DNA of 9,529 bases from Pseudaestuariivita sp. (lineage in GTDB: Bacteria > Pseudomonadota > Alphaproteobacteria > Rhodobacterales > Rhodobacteraceae): NCBI GenBank assembly GCA_020629995.1, contig JAHDCH010000044.1:1-9529 (forward strand). Reading direction: 5' to 3'. The position numbers and the translations under genes are program-made. The notes under the pieces were generated by a model. It was not told the origin of the DNA and made no database searches. It saw nothing but the letters and a program-made list of their open reading frames with translations. Positions 1-6,949 of this stretch are shown piece by piece. How positions within the stretch are numbered: the first letter of the stretch is position 1; each line of letters starts with the position of its first letter.

Positions 1-1
1 C

Positions 2-1534
2 GGCACGCCCTGTCCTGTCTGCGGCAGCGCGGCGCATCCCGCCCCGGCCACGGGCACGCCCGGAGCGGCCGGGCTGGACCAGAGCTTTCGTGCCGCCCGC
101 AGCGCGCACGAGACCGCGTCCGCGGCGCAGCACAAGGCGGCATCTGAGGCCGCCGCCGCCGCCGCCCTGCGCGATGAACGCGCCGCTGCTCTTGCGGCGC
201 TGCCTCCGCCGCCACGCGCCCTGCCCGAGGTGCAGGCCGACCTGAACCGGTGCCGGTCTGACCACGCCGCGCTCGGGCAGATGCCGGGCCCGGACGCGGC
301 GCAGGATGCGCGCGCGCGAGCGGCCAGTGCCGCGCGGACCAGCGCCGAGACCGCCCGGCAGGCCGCCACCGCCGCGGCGGAGGCGTCGCGCCTTGCGGCC
401 GCTGCCGCTGCGAACCATGCCGCGCGCCTCGATGCCGTGCCCGAAGCTTTGCGCGCGCCCGGCGCGCTGCGCCGCGCAACCGAGGCCGCCTCGGCCGAGC
501 ACACCCGCCTGACCAGGGTGCGGGACGCAGCCGAACGCGAAGAACGCGCAGCCCAGACCGCACAAGCCGCGGCCATCGCCGACGCCAGGGGTGCCGCCGA
601 TGCTCTGGCTGCGGCAGAGGCCCGGCAGCGCAGCGCCGAAGACGCCTTTGCCAGCCGCCTTTCGCAGGCAGGCCTGACACCAGAGCGCTACCGCGCCCTT
701 GGGCCAGCCGTTGCGCAGCTGGCCGAGACCGAGGCGCGGCTTGCCGCCCACGCGAGGGACCTGCATGGCGCCGAAGGCGTGCTGCGCGCCGCCGAGGAGG
801 ATACCAAAGGCCTCGCCGCACCGGACATCGACGCCCTCGAGGCCGCGCGCGAGGCGGCCGAGGCCTCCGCCACGCAGGCCATGCAGGCCGCAGGCCGGGC
901 CGATACCCGGCGCGAGGCGCTGGACGCGCTGGACGCGCGGCTCGCCGAAACGCAGGCGCGGCTTGATGCCGAAGAGGCGGAAACCGGCCCGCTGCGCGGT
1001 CTTGCGGCCCTGACGCGCGGCGACAATGCGGCGCGGACCCGCCTCGACACCTTTGCGCTTGGCGCCATGTTCGACGACGTGCTGGCCGCCGCAAACGCGC
1101 GCCTGGGGCCGATGACGTCGGGGCGCTACCAGCTGGAACGCGCGTTGGTGCGGTCGGGCAATGCGCAGCGCGGGCTGGAGATTCAGGCGTTCGACGCCTT
1201 TACCGGCCGCCCCCGCCCCACAGGGCAGCTGTCGGGCGGCGAGACGTTCATCGCCGCGCTGGCGCTGGCGCTGGGGCTGGCCGATGTGGTGCAGGCGCAG
1301 TCCGGCAAGGTGCGGCTTGACACGATCTTTATCGACGAAGGCTTTGGCAGTCTGGATGCCGCAGGCGGCGCGGGCACGCTGGGTCAGGTGCTTGACGTGC
1401 TGACCGGGCTGGTGGCCGAGAACCGCGCGGTGGGCCTGATCAGCCACGTCGGGCTGGTGCAGGAGATGATCCCGGGCGGCTTTTCGATTGAAACCGGCCC
1501 GCGCGGCAGCCGGGTTGTCCCCCGCGACAGATAA
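2..1534 (+). CDS. sbcC: SbcC-type exonuclease subunit, C-terminal half (partial at left edge)
   Basis: This is the large ATPase subunit of the SbcCD (Mre11-Rad50-like) complex, which with the nuclease SbcD opens DNA hairpins and protein-blocked ends in the cytoplasm. The reading frame is open from base 2 and gives 510 residues of a protein that is usually about 1000 or more. Residues 4-8 of the fragment read CPVCG, the CxxC zinc hook through which two SbcC coiled coils join. A long, very alanine-rich returning coiled coil follows, roughly residues 10-340. The C-terminal ATPase lobe carries the ABC signature QLSGGETF (from residue 409), Walker B with catalytic Glu in TIFIDEGFGSLD (residues 441-452) and the switch histidine in LISHV (479-483). 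The N-terminal lobe with Walker A lies outside the window, so does any sbcD. A GTG at 230 also opens this frame but is internal, since hook and coil codons lie upstream of it. The identification is firm; only the half seen here can be judged. Confidence 0.93.
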   Translation, partial: GTPCPVCGSAAHPAPATGTPGAAGLDQSFRAARSAHETASAAQHKAASEAAAAAALRDERAAALAALPPPPRALPEVQADLNRCRSDHAALGQMPGPDAAQDARARAASAARTSAETARQAATAAAEASRLAAAAAANHAARLDAVPEALRAPGALRRATEAASAEHTRLTRVRDAAEREERAAQTAQAAAIADARGAADALAAAEARQRSAEDAFASRLSQAGLTPERYRALGPAVAQLAETEARLAAHARDLHGAEGVLRAAEEDTKGLAAPDIDALEAAREAAEASATQAMQAAGRADTRREALDALDARLAETQARLDAEEAETGPLRGLAALTRGDNAARTRLDTFALGAMFDDVLAAANARLGPMTSGRYQLERALVRSGNAQRGLEIQAFDAFTGRPRPTGQLSGGETFIAALALALGLADVVQAQSGKVRLDTIFIDEGFGSLDAAGGAGTLGQVLDVLTGLVAENRAVGLISHVGLVQEMIPGGFSIETGPRGSRVVPRDR

Positions 1535-1535
1535 G

Positions 1536-1567
1536 CCGCCGCGCCCCGGGGCTCGCGGCGGGATTTT
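1536..1567 (+). terminator. Intrinsic terminator after sbcC
   Basis: One base after the TAA stop there is a perfect 8-bp stem, CCGCCGCG (1536-1543) with CGCGGCGG (1554-1561), and a 10-base loop. It is followed by GA and then TTTT (1564-1567). The remaining 50 bases to the end of the converging livF gene are unusually AT-rich for this window (TATTTATAAAGAGAAGAAGA from 1571) and hold no gene. On the opposite strand livF is followed by a weak pairing (GACC with GGTC) and then a pyrimidine-rich run, TTCTTCTCTTT. That could serve as its terminator but is unconvincing. The stem itself may also act in both directions. Confidence 0.72.
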
Positions 1568-1618
1568 CCATATTTATAAAGAGAAGAAGACCGCAAGGCA
1601 GGCACAAAAAAGCGCAGG

Positions 1619-2305
1619 TCAGACGCCGATCAGCCGTTCGGACACGTCCGGGCCCAGATCGGCCATCGCGCCGGACCAGACGCTGCGCCCCCGTTCAAGG
1701 ATGACGCCCCGGTCCGAAACCGCGCGCAATTCGGCCAGCGATTTGTCGATCACCAGGATCGCCAGCCCCGTGTCGCGCTTGAGCCGGGCGATGGCGGCCC
1801 AGATCTCGGCCCGGATCAGGGGGGCGAGGCCTTCGGTCGCCTCGTCGAGGATCAGAAGCCGCGGGTTGGTCATCAGGGCGCGCCCGATGGCCAGCATCTG
1901 CTGTTCGCCCCCGGAAAGCGAAGCGGCGATCTGGTGCGGGCGCTCGGCCAGACGCGGGAACAGGGCGCCGATGCCGGACAGGTCCCAGGGCCCGGGCCGC
2001 GCGGCGGCGGTCAGGTTTTCGCGCACGGTCAGCGAGGCAAAGCAGCGGCGCCCTTCGGGCACCAGCCCAAGGCCCAGGCTGGCGATCCGGTGGGATGGCA
2101 GGCCGGTCAGGCTCTGGCCGTCAAAGCGGAGCACGCCGCCCGACGGCATCATGCCGCAGATCGCGCGCACGGTTGTTGTCTTGCCCATCCCGTTGCGCCC
2201 CATGAGCGCGACCACCTCACCCGGGGCGACCTCCAGATCGACGCCGAACAGCGCCTGGCTGGCCCCGTAAGAGGCCGTGACACCGTCAAGCAAAAGCAGC
2301 GTCAT
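1619..2305 (-). CDS. livF: ABC importer ATP-binding protein, LivF type
   Basis: This is one of the two ATPases powering a branched-chain amino acid type (HAAT) importer at the inner face of the inner membrane. The 228 residues match the usual LivF length. Visible motifs are Walker A GRNGMGKTT (36-44), the LivF-style Q-loop segment LVPEGR (81-86), signature LSGGEQQ (130-136) and Walker B LLILDEA (150-156). One oddity is the switch (H-loop) position. LivF proteins usually read EQN there and most ABC ATPases have a histidine, but here the sequence is IDKS (186-189), with lysine. Its ATG overlaps the livG stop as ATGA (2302-2305) and no good Shine-Dalgarno precedes it, so translation is probably coupled to livG. 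It is the last gene of the operon and converges on sbcC. Family assignment is firm; the substrate is unknown. Confidence 0.93.
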   Translation of the reverse strand: MTLLLLDGVTASYGASQALFGVDLEVAPGEVVALMGRNGMGKTTTVRAICGMMPSGGVLRFDGQSLTGLPSHRIASLGLGLVPEGRRCFASLTVRENLTAAARPGPWDLSGIGALFPRLAERPHQIAASLSGGEQQMLAIGRALMTNPRLLILDEATEGLAPLIRAEIWAAIARLKRDTGLAILVIDKSLAELRAVSDRGVILERGRSVWSGAMADLGPDVSERLIGV

Positions 2306-3051
2306 GCGTCGTGCCCCAGATAGGCGTCGCGCACGGCCGCGCTGGCGCGGATTTCGGCCACAGTGCCCGTGGCGATCACCCGGCCATAGACCAGAACGCT
2401 GATCCGGTCGGCAAGGGCAAAGACCGCGTCCATGTCATGCTCGACCAGCAGGATCGGCGCTTCGCGCTTCAGCTCGGCCAGAAAGGCGGTCAGCCGGGCC
2501 GAACCTTCGGCGCCAAGGCCCGCCATGGGTTCGTCCATGACAAAGGCGCGCGGGTCCAGCGTCAGCGCCACGGCGACTTCGAGCAGGCGGCGCTGGCCAT
2601 GGCTGAGCGCCGAGGTGCGCATCGCGGCCACATCCGACAGGCCCACGCGCGCCAGCGCCGCCTCGGCCCGGGCGACCAGCCCCGCATCCCGCGCCGCCGC
2701 GCCCCAGACCCTCCAGGGCCGCCCCGACGCACCCACCGCACCCAGCAGCACGTTTTCGAACGCGCTGTCCTCCATCGCCAGCTGCGACACCTGAAACGTC
2801 CGCCCCAGCCCCAGCGCCGCGCGCTGCGGCGCGCCAAGACCCGTCACATCGCGCCCCGTCAACAGCACCTGCCCCGCATCGGGGCGCAGCGTGCCGCAAA
2901 TCTGCGCGATCAGCGTCGATTTGCCCGCACCGTTGGGGCCGATGATGGCGTGAATTTCACCGGGGCGCAGGTCGAGGCTGACATCCTCGGTCGCGCGCAC
3001 GGCGCCAAACGCCTTGTGCAGACCGGACACGCGCAGAATGGCGTCAGACAT
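2302..3051 (-). CDS. livG: ABC importer ATP-binding protein, LivG type
   Basis: This is the second ATPase of the HAAT importer, expected to pair with LivF beneath the LivH-LivM permease. At 249 residues it has the usual LivG length. Motifs in order are Walker A GPNGAGKST (38-46), Q-loop GRTFQ (83-87), signature LSHGQ (149-153), Walker B AFVMDEP with catalytic Glu (169-175) and the H-loop VEHD with His205. All ATPase residues needed for function are therefore present, unlike LivF with its lysine at the switch position. The start is set by a strong Shine-Dalgarno, AAGGAGGG (minus strand of 3057-3064), five bases before the ATG and lying inside the end of livM. The gene overlaps livM by 8 bases and livF by 4 bases. 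Confidence 0.95.
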   Translation of the reverse strand: MSDAILRVSGLHKAFGAVRATEDVSLDLRPGEIHAIIGPNGAGKSTLIAQICGTLRPDAGQVLLTGRDVTGLGAPQRAALGLGRTFQVSQLAMEDSAFENVLLGAVGASGRPWRVWGAAARDAGLVARAEAALARVGLSDVAAMRTSALSHGQRRLLEVAVALTLDPRAFVMDEPMAGLGAEGSARLTAFLAELKREAPILLVEHDMDAVFALADRISVLVYGRVIATGTVAEIRASAAVRDAYLGHDA

Positions 3052-4027
3052 GGGCGCCCTCCTTGCCGGTCAAAAGGCCGATGAGGCCACCACGGGCAAA
3101 CAGCACGATGCCCAGAAGGATCGCGCCCAGCGCCACGTGCCAGTAGTCCGTCAACCCGCCCAGCCAGTGCTCGAGCGCGACAAACAGGCAGGCGCCAACC
3201 ACAGGGCCATACAGCCGCCCCACGCCCCCGATGATCACCAGAACGATCAGCTCGCCCGACAGCTGCCAGCTGAACATGGTGGGCGACACAAAACGGTTCA
3301 GGTCCGCGAAAAGCGCTCCCGCCAGCCCGGTGATCGCGCCCGACAGCACAAAGGCCGCCAGCCGGAGCCGCGCCGGATCAAGCCCCACCGCACGCGCCCG
3401 CTCGGGGCTTTGGCGCGCGGCGTTCAGCGCCAGGCCAAAGGGCGCGGCGCGCAGACGGGCGGTGATGAACAAGGCCGCACACAGCAAGGCAAGGCACAAG
3501 GCAAAGAACTGGATCGGGACCAGAGTGTTCAGCCCCGGAAAGCTGTTGCGCACATAGATCGGCAGGCCGTCCTCGCCGCCATAGGCGCTCCATGAGATGG
3601 CGAAGTAATAGAACATCTGCCCGAAGGCGAGCGTGGCCATGATGAAATAGACGCCCGAGGTGCGCAGCGTCAGCTTGCCGATCACCCAGGCCACCACCGC
3701 CGAAACCGTCACGGCGACCAGCCAGATCACCGGCATCAGCTTGGTGCCCGGCACCTCAAGGCCTATCAGGTTCATCGCCGTATAGCTTTGCGCGTGATGG
3801 GCCAGAATGCCCATCGCATACCCCCCGATGCCGAAAAACACCGCGTGACCCAGGCTGACCAGCCCGCCAATCCCCAGCGCGATGTTCAGGCCTGCGGCGG
3901 CCAGCGCAAGGATTACCGCGCGGGTGACCAGCGTGATGGTAAAGGGCTCGCCCGCCGCCATGGCCCAGAGGGGCAGCGCCACAAGGCCCGCCAGCATCGC
4001 CCAGCCGATCCAGCGCTCTTCGATCAT
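3044..4027 (-). CDS. livM: ABC importer permease, LivM type
   Basis: This is a membrane-spanning subunit of the HAAT importer, which forms the translocation pore with LivH. The chosen ATG gives 327 residues and begins MIEERWIGW. A much longer open frame runs upstream to 4474, but that part overlaps livH out of frame and is not hydrophobic. The chosen start also overlaps the livH stop as ATGA (4024-4027), the pattern used throughout the operon. Family hallmarks are GLVSLGHAVFFGIGGYA (55-71), SGVYFIMATLAFGQM (124-138), the cytoplasmic coupling segment around AARQSPERARAVGLDP (203-218) and GGVGRLYGPVVGA (267-279). Several hydrophobic helices span the whole length, and the C-terminus is short and charged. 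Family assignment is firm; substrate specificity is set mainly by the binding protein and cannot be read here. Confidence 0.95.
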   Translation of the reverse strand: MIEERWIGWAMLAGLVALPLWAMAAGEPFTITLVTRAVILALAAAGLNIALGIGGLVSLGHAVFFGIGGYAMGILAHHAQSYTAMNLIGLEVPGTKLMPVIWLVAVTVSAVVAWVIGKLTLRTSGVYFIMATLAFGQMFYYFAISWSAYGGEDGLPIYVRNSFPGLNTLVPIQFFALCLALLCAALFITARLRAAPFGLALNAARQSPERARAVGLDPARLRLAAFVLSGAITGLAGALFADLNRFVSPTMFSWQLSGELIVLVIIGGVGRLYGPVVGACLFVALEHWLGGLTDYWHVALGAILLGIVLFARGGLIGLLTGKEGAHV

Positions 4028-4947
4028 GCGGGGCGTGCTCCGTACAGGCCGGTGGGCCGCCAGATCAGCACCGCGCTCATCAGGATGTAGATCGCCATCG
4101 ACGCCAGCGCCGATCCGGCCTGCGTGGCGGTATCGGGGGCCATGAACAGCTTGAACAGCTCGGGCAGAAAGATGCCGCCCAGCGTGTCGGTCAGCCCCAC
4201 CAGCAGCGCGCCGATGAACGCCCCCTTGATCGACCCGATCCCCCCGATCACGATCACGACAAAGGCGAGGATCAGCACCGGCTCGCCCATGCCCACCTGC
4301 ACCGACTGGATCGCGCCCACCAGCGCGCCCGCCAGCCCCGCCAGCGCCGCGCCCAGCGCAAAGACCAGCGTGTAAAGCCGGCGGATGTCGACGCCCAGCG
4401 CCGCGATCATCTCGCGGTCGTCGGCGCCCGCGCGGATCTGGATGCCGACCCGCGTGCGCGCGGTCAGCCACCACAGCCCCGCCGCCACCGCCAGCCCCGC
4501 CGCGATCAGCGCAAGCCGGTATGCGGGATAGAGGATGCCGCCCGGCAGGCTCACCGGCCCCGACAGCGCCGCCGGAATATCAAGGTACAGCGGAAACGAC
4601 CCAAAGACCCAGCGCGTGCCTTCGGAAAAGATCAGGATCAGCGCAAAGGTCGCCAGCACCTGATCGAGATGCGCCGCGCGGTAAAGCCGCCGGATCACCA
4701 GCATCTCGATCAGCACGCCCGCCGCCGCCGCCGCCGCCAGCGCCGCCCCAAGGCCCAGCACGAACGACCCTGTCGCGCCCGCCACCGCTGCCGCTGCAAA
4801 GGCGCCCACCATGTACAGCGACCCATGCGCAAGGTTGATCAGCCCCATGACCCCGAAAATCAGCGTCAGGCCCGCAGCCATCAAAAACAGCATCACGCCG
4901 AATTGCAGCCCGTTCAGCACCTGCTCGGCGATCAGGATCGCGCTCAT
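4024..4947 (-). CDS. livH: ABC importer permease, LivH type
   Basis: This is the first permease subunit of the HAAT importer, an inner-membrane protein of 307 residues and normal length for LivH. Hallmarks are GVMGLINLAHGSLYMVGAF (32-50), the coupling-helix region GADDREMIAALGVDIRRL (174-191) and the near C-terminal VIVIGGIGSIKGAFIGA (231-247). The ATG at 4947 is preferred over in-frame starts further upstream (open to 5400). Only from this ATG does the protein look like LivH, and the upstream part is the wrong frame of the lysE-like gene. The ATG overlaps the stop of that gene as ATGA (4944-4947). No clear Shine-Dalgarno is present, so ribosomes probably re-initiate after translating the exporter gene. 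The livM start overlaps the end in the same way. Confidence 0.95.
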   Translation of the reverse strand: MSAILIAEQVLNGLQFGVMLFLMAAGLTLIFGVMGLINLAHGSLYMVGAFAAAAVAGATGSFVLGLGAALAAAAAAGVLIEMLVIRRLYRAAHLDQVLATFALILIFSEGTRWVFGSFPLYLDIPAALSGPVSLPGGILYPAYRLALIAAGLAVAAGLWWLTARTRVGIQIRAGADDREMIAALGVDIRRLYTLVFALGAALAGLAGALVGAIQSVQVGMGEPVLILAFVVIVIGGIGSIKGAFIGALLVGLTDTLGGIFLPELFKLFMAPDTATQAGSALASMAIYILMSAVLIWRPTGLYGARPA

Positions 4948-5558
4948 GCCAGCCGCGCCGTCAGCAGCCGCGCGGCAAAGCCCGCAAAGATCACGCTCGA
5001 CACCGCGTTCACCACCCGGGCCGAGCGCGCGTAAAACGCCATCGGACCCGGGCGCGACAGCAGCAGGGCGTAACCGACAAAGACCACCGCGCTCTGCGCT
5101 CCGACCGCCAGCACCACCAGCGCCAGCGCGCCCACGCTCTGGCCCGGCGTCAGGATCACCGAATACAGCGCCCCGAAAAAGAAGATCGCCTTGGGGTTGG
5201 TCAGATGCAGCAGCAGGCCTTTCAGGTAGGGCCGATCCCCCGAGGCCCGGCCCGTGGCCGCGCTGCCCCTCAGCGCCGCGCGCCCAAGTTTCACGGCCAG
5301 GTACAGCAGATAGGCCGCACCGGCATAGCGCACCAGCTCGACGATCCAGCCGTGGGACAGCATCACCGCCGACAGGCCCGCCGCCGCCGCGACGGACCAT
5401 GCAAACGATCCGGTCAAGACGCCCAGCGCCAGCTTTATGCCCGGGCCCCGGCCCCGCTCCATCGCCGTGGCGGCAATGGCCAGCGTTGCAGGCCCCGGCG
5501 AGGCCGACGCCACCAGCGCGGTGATCAGGATGAAGGGCAGCAGGCTCAGCGTGTCCAT
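4944..5558 (-). CDS. LysE/RhtB-family amino-acid exporter
   Basis: This is a small inner-membrane exporter of the LysE/RhtB superfamily, members of which push amino acids or their derivatives out of the cell using the proton gradient. The 204 residues match the usual length of about 200-210. Characteristic segments are the N-terminal helix with ASPGP (19-23), the GIKLALGVLTG stretch (40-50) and HLTNPKAIFFFGA (118-130), with about six hydrophobic helices in all. The start at 5558 is chosen because GGAG (minus strand of 5567-5570) lies eight bases upstream and the family N-terminus begins there. An extension to 5627 is open but unsupported. The gene sits between the binding-protein gene and livH and is translationally coupled to livH by ATGA. 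An exporter inside an importer operon is unusual. Its substrate is not known and may or may not match that of the importer. Confidence 0.9.
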   Translation of the reverse strand: MDTLSLLPFILITALVASASPGPATLAIAATAMERGRGPGIKLALGVLTGSFAWSVAAAAGLSAVMLSHGWIVELVRYAGAAYLLYLAVKLGRAALRGSAATGRASGDRPYLKGLLLHLTNPKAIFFFGALYSVILTPGQSVGALALVVLAVGAQSAVVFVGYALLLSRPGPMAFYARSARVVNAVSSVIFAGFAARLLTARLA

Positions 5559-5583
5559 TGTCGGGGCTCCGGGTCTTCGCAGC

Positions 5584-5616
5584 GGCGGCGCCAGAGCTTC
5601 ACAGCCCGGCGCCGCC
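5584..5616 (-). repeat. 9-bp perfect stem-loop in the livK-exporter gap
   Basis: GGCGGCGCC (5584-5592) and GGCGCCGCC (5608-5616) form a perfect 9-bp inverted repeat with a 15-base loop. Read in the operon direction it lies after the binding-protein gene and about 25 bases before the exporter start. No T run follows it, so it is not a standard intrinsic terminator. Comparable structures behind binding-protein genes in other transport operons protect the upstream mRNA from 3' exonucleases, which raises the level of binding protein over permease. That role is inferred here. Confidence 0.6.
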
Positions 5617-5628
5617 CAGTCTCTCACA

Positions 5629-5648
5629 CGCCGGGCCTCGACCCGGCG
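5629..5648 (-). repeat. 7-bp stem-loop just after the binding-protein stop codon
   Basis: CGCCGGG (5629-5635) and CCCGGCG (5642-5648) form a perfect 7-bp stem with a 6-base loop. It starts eight bases after the TAA of the binding-protein gene and lies directly upstream (in transcription direction) of the larger stem-loop at 5584-5616. No T tract follows. Together the two hairpins fill most of the only untranslated gap in the operon. Confidence 0.55.
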
Positions 5649-5656
5649 CGCGCAGA

Positions 5657-6808
5657 TTACATCTTGCAGTCACCCGCATAGGCGTCTGCGTGGTCTTCCA
5701 GCGCGACACCCAGCAGCTTGTTGGTGAACACGTCCCCCTCCTGCACCACTTCGCGGGCATAGATGTCCTGGATCGGGTGGTGGTTCGCGCCGAACTTGAA
5801 CTCACCCCGCACGCTCGTGAACTCTGCCGCGCGCAGCGCCTCGCGGAAGGCGTCCTGATCGCTGACCGGGGCCTTGTCCAGCGCCGACAGGATCAGGTTC
5901 GCCGTGTCGAACCCCTGGCTGGCGTACAGCGACGGCAGGCGGCCATACTTGGCTTCGAAGGTCTGCACGAAGGCGGCGTTTGCCTCTCCGGGCAGGTCCT
6001 TGTTCCACTGCGAGGTGTTCACCACGCCCAGCGCCGCGTCGCCCACGGCCTGCAGGATGCCCTGATCGAACGAAAACGCCGGCCCCACGACCGGCAGGTC
6101 CACGCCCGAGGCCGCGTATTGCTTGAGGAAGGAAATCCCCATGCCGCCCGGCAGGAAGAAGAACACCGAATCCGCGCCGCTGGCGCGGATCTGCGCGATC
6201 TCGGCGGCGTAGTCGGTCTGGCCCAGCTTGGTATAGATCTCGCCCGCCAGCTCGCCTTCGTACATGCGTTTATAGCCGGTCAGCGCGTCTTTGCCCGCCG
6301 GATAGTTGGGCGCAAGGATGAACGTGTTGCCATAGCCCGCGCCGTTGGCATGGGCGCCCGCCGCTTCGTGCAGGTTGTCGTTCTGCCATGCGACGTTGAA
6401 GTAATTCTGGTGGCAGCCCTTGCCCGCCAGCGCCGAGGGGCCCGCGTTGGGCGACAGGTAGAATTTGCCCTGCGCGGTGGTGCTGGGCACCACGGCCATC
6501 GCCAGGTTCGACCAGATGATGCCGGTCATGATGTCGACGTTCTCGGCCTGGATCATCTTGTCGGCCAGCTGCACCGCGATGTCGGGCTTGCGCTGGTCAT
6601 CCTCGATCAGCACCTCGATATCTGTGCGGCCCGATTGTTCGACCGCCAGCATGAAGCCGTCTCGCACGTCGATCCCCAGACCCGCTCCGCCGCCCGACAG
6701 CGTGGTGATCATGCCGATCTTGGCGCCGCCCGCGTGGCCGTCGGCCAATGCTCCGCCCGCCATCAGCGCCGCCGCGGCCACGCCCAGTGTCAAAGCCTTG
6801 AATGTCAT
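5657..6808 (-). CDS. Periplasmic substrate-binding protein of the HAAT importer (LivK-like)
   Basis: This is the exported receptor that captures the substrate and delivers it to LivH-LivM. The 383 residues start with a clear Sec signal peptide: K4, a hydrophobic core over 5-21 and a cut after ALA (20-22). The mature protein begins with the type I periplasmic-binding fold strand KIGMITTLSG (30-39). Later recognisable segments are YFNVAWQNDN (136-145) and FILAPNYPAGKD in mid-protein. Two cysteines remain in the mature chain, C132 and C381 near the C-terminus (GDCKM), and they could form a disulfide. The ATG at 6808 is preferred over the longer open frame to 6907 because of a strong Shine-Dalgarno and the signal peptide. 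The family (Peripla_BP_6) includes binders of branched-chain amino acids, amides, urea and aromatic acids, so no substrate or gene symbol is given. It is the first gene of the operon. Confidence 0.92.
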   Translation of the reverse strand: MTFKALTLGVAAAALMAGGALADGHAGGAKIGMITTLSGGGAGLGIDVRDGFMLAVEQSGRTDIEVLIEDDQRKPDIAVQLADKMIQAENVDIMTGIIWSNLAMAVVPSTTAQGKFYLSPNAGPSALAGKGCHQNYFNVAWQNDNLHEAAGAHANGAGYGNTFILAPNYPAGKDALTGYKRMYEGELAGEIYTKLGQTDYAAEIAQIRASGADSVFFFLPGGMGISFLKQYAASGVDLPVVGPAFSFDQGILQAVGDAALGVVNTSQWNKDLPGEANAAFVQTFEAKYGRLPSLYASQGFDTANLILSALDKAPVSDQDAFREALRAAEFTSVRGEFKFGANHHPIQDIYAREVVQEGDVFTNKLLGVALEDHADAYAGDCKM

Positions 6809-6813
6809 CCCCG

Positions 6814-6820
6814 TTCCTCC
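6814..6820 (-). promoter_or_regulatory. Strong ribosome binding site of the binding-protein gene
   Basis: The minus strand reads GGAGGAA, with the GGAGG core (6816-6820) seven bases before the ATG at 6808. It decides the start against upstream in-frame codons. The rest of the 141-base region up to 6949 should hold the operon promoter, but no convincing -35/-10 pair was found. Confidence 0.75.
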
Positions 6821-6891
6821 CCGGATATCCCATCTGTTGCCGCGCCCGGCATCTGTGGCCGAGTCGCTCCGGGGCAAAGTCTGGGACAGTC

Positions 6892-6929
6892 GCGCGCAAA
6901 AGGCCACGCCGTTTGGCGGTTTTTGCGCG
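6892..6929 (-). terminator. Inverted-repeat structure between the redox gene and the transporter operon
   Basis: GCGCGCAAAA (6892-6901) and TTTTGCGCGC (6920-6929) are perfect 10-bp arms. Between them lies a small inner stem, CGCC (6907-6910) with GGCG (6915-6918) around GTTT. On the minus strand the inner hairpin is followed closely by CCTTTT, which could end transcription of the glutaredoxin/MauE gene whose stop is about 20 bases upstream. The layout, with A and T runs inside the long arms, is nearly symmetric and could work in either direction. A protein-binding palindrome is an alternative reading. Confidence 0.5.
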
Positions 6930-6949
6930 CTTTGCCGGGGATGGCGGGT

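Noticed and set aside
1571..1618. AT-rich stretch between sbcC and livF considered as a promoter or small gene
   Set aside because: It lies between two convergent gene ends, and the TATAAA-like sequence has no suitable downstream gene. A terminator region explains it better.
3044..4474. LivM read as a 476-residue protein with a long N-terminal extension
   Set aside because: The extension is the wrong frame of livH, is Gly/Arg rich and not hydrophobic. The ATGA-overlapping start at 4027 gives a normal LivM.
4024..5400. LivH read as a 458-residue protein
   Set aside because: The extra N-terminal part is out of frame within the exporter gene. LivH homology begins at the ATG at 4947.
5657..6907. 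Binding protein starting at 6907
   Set aside because: The extension would bury the signal peptide and ignore the strong Shine-Dalgarno at 6814-6820. It also runs through the inverted-repeat structure.
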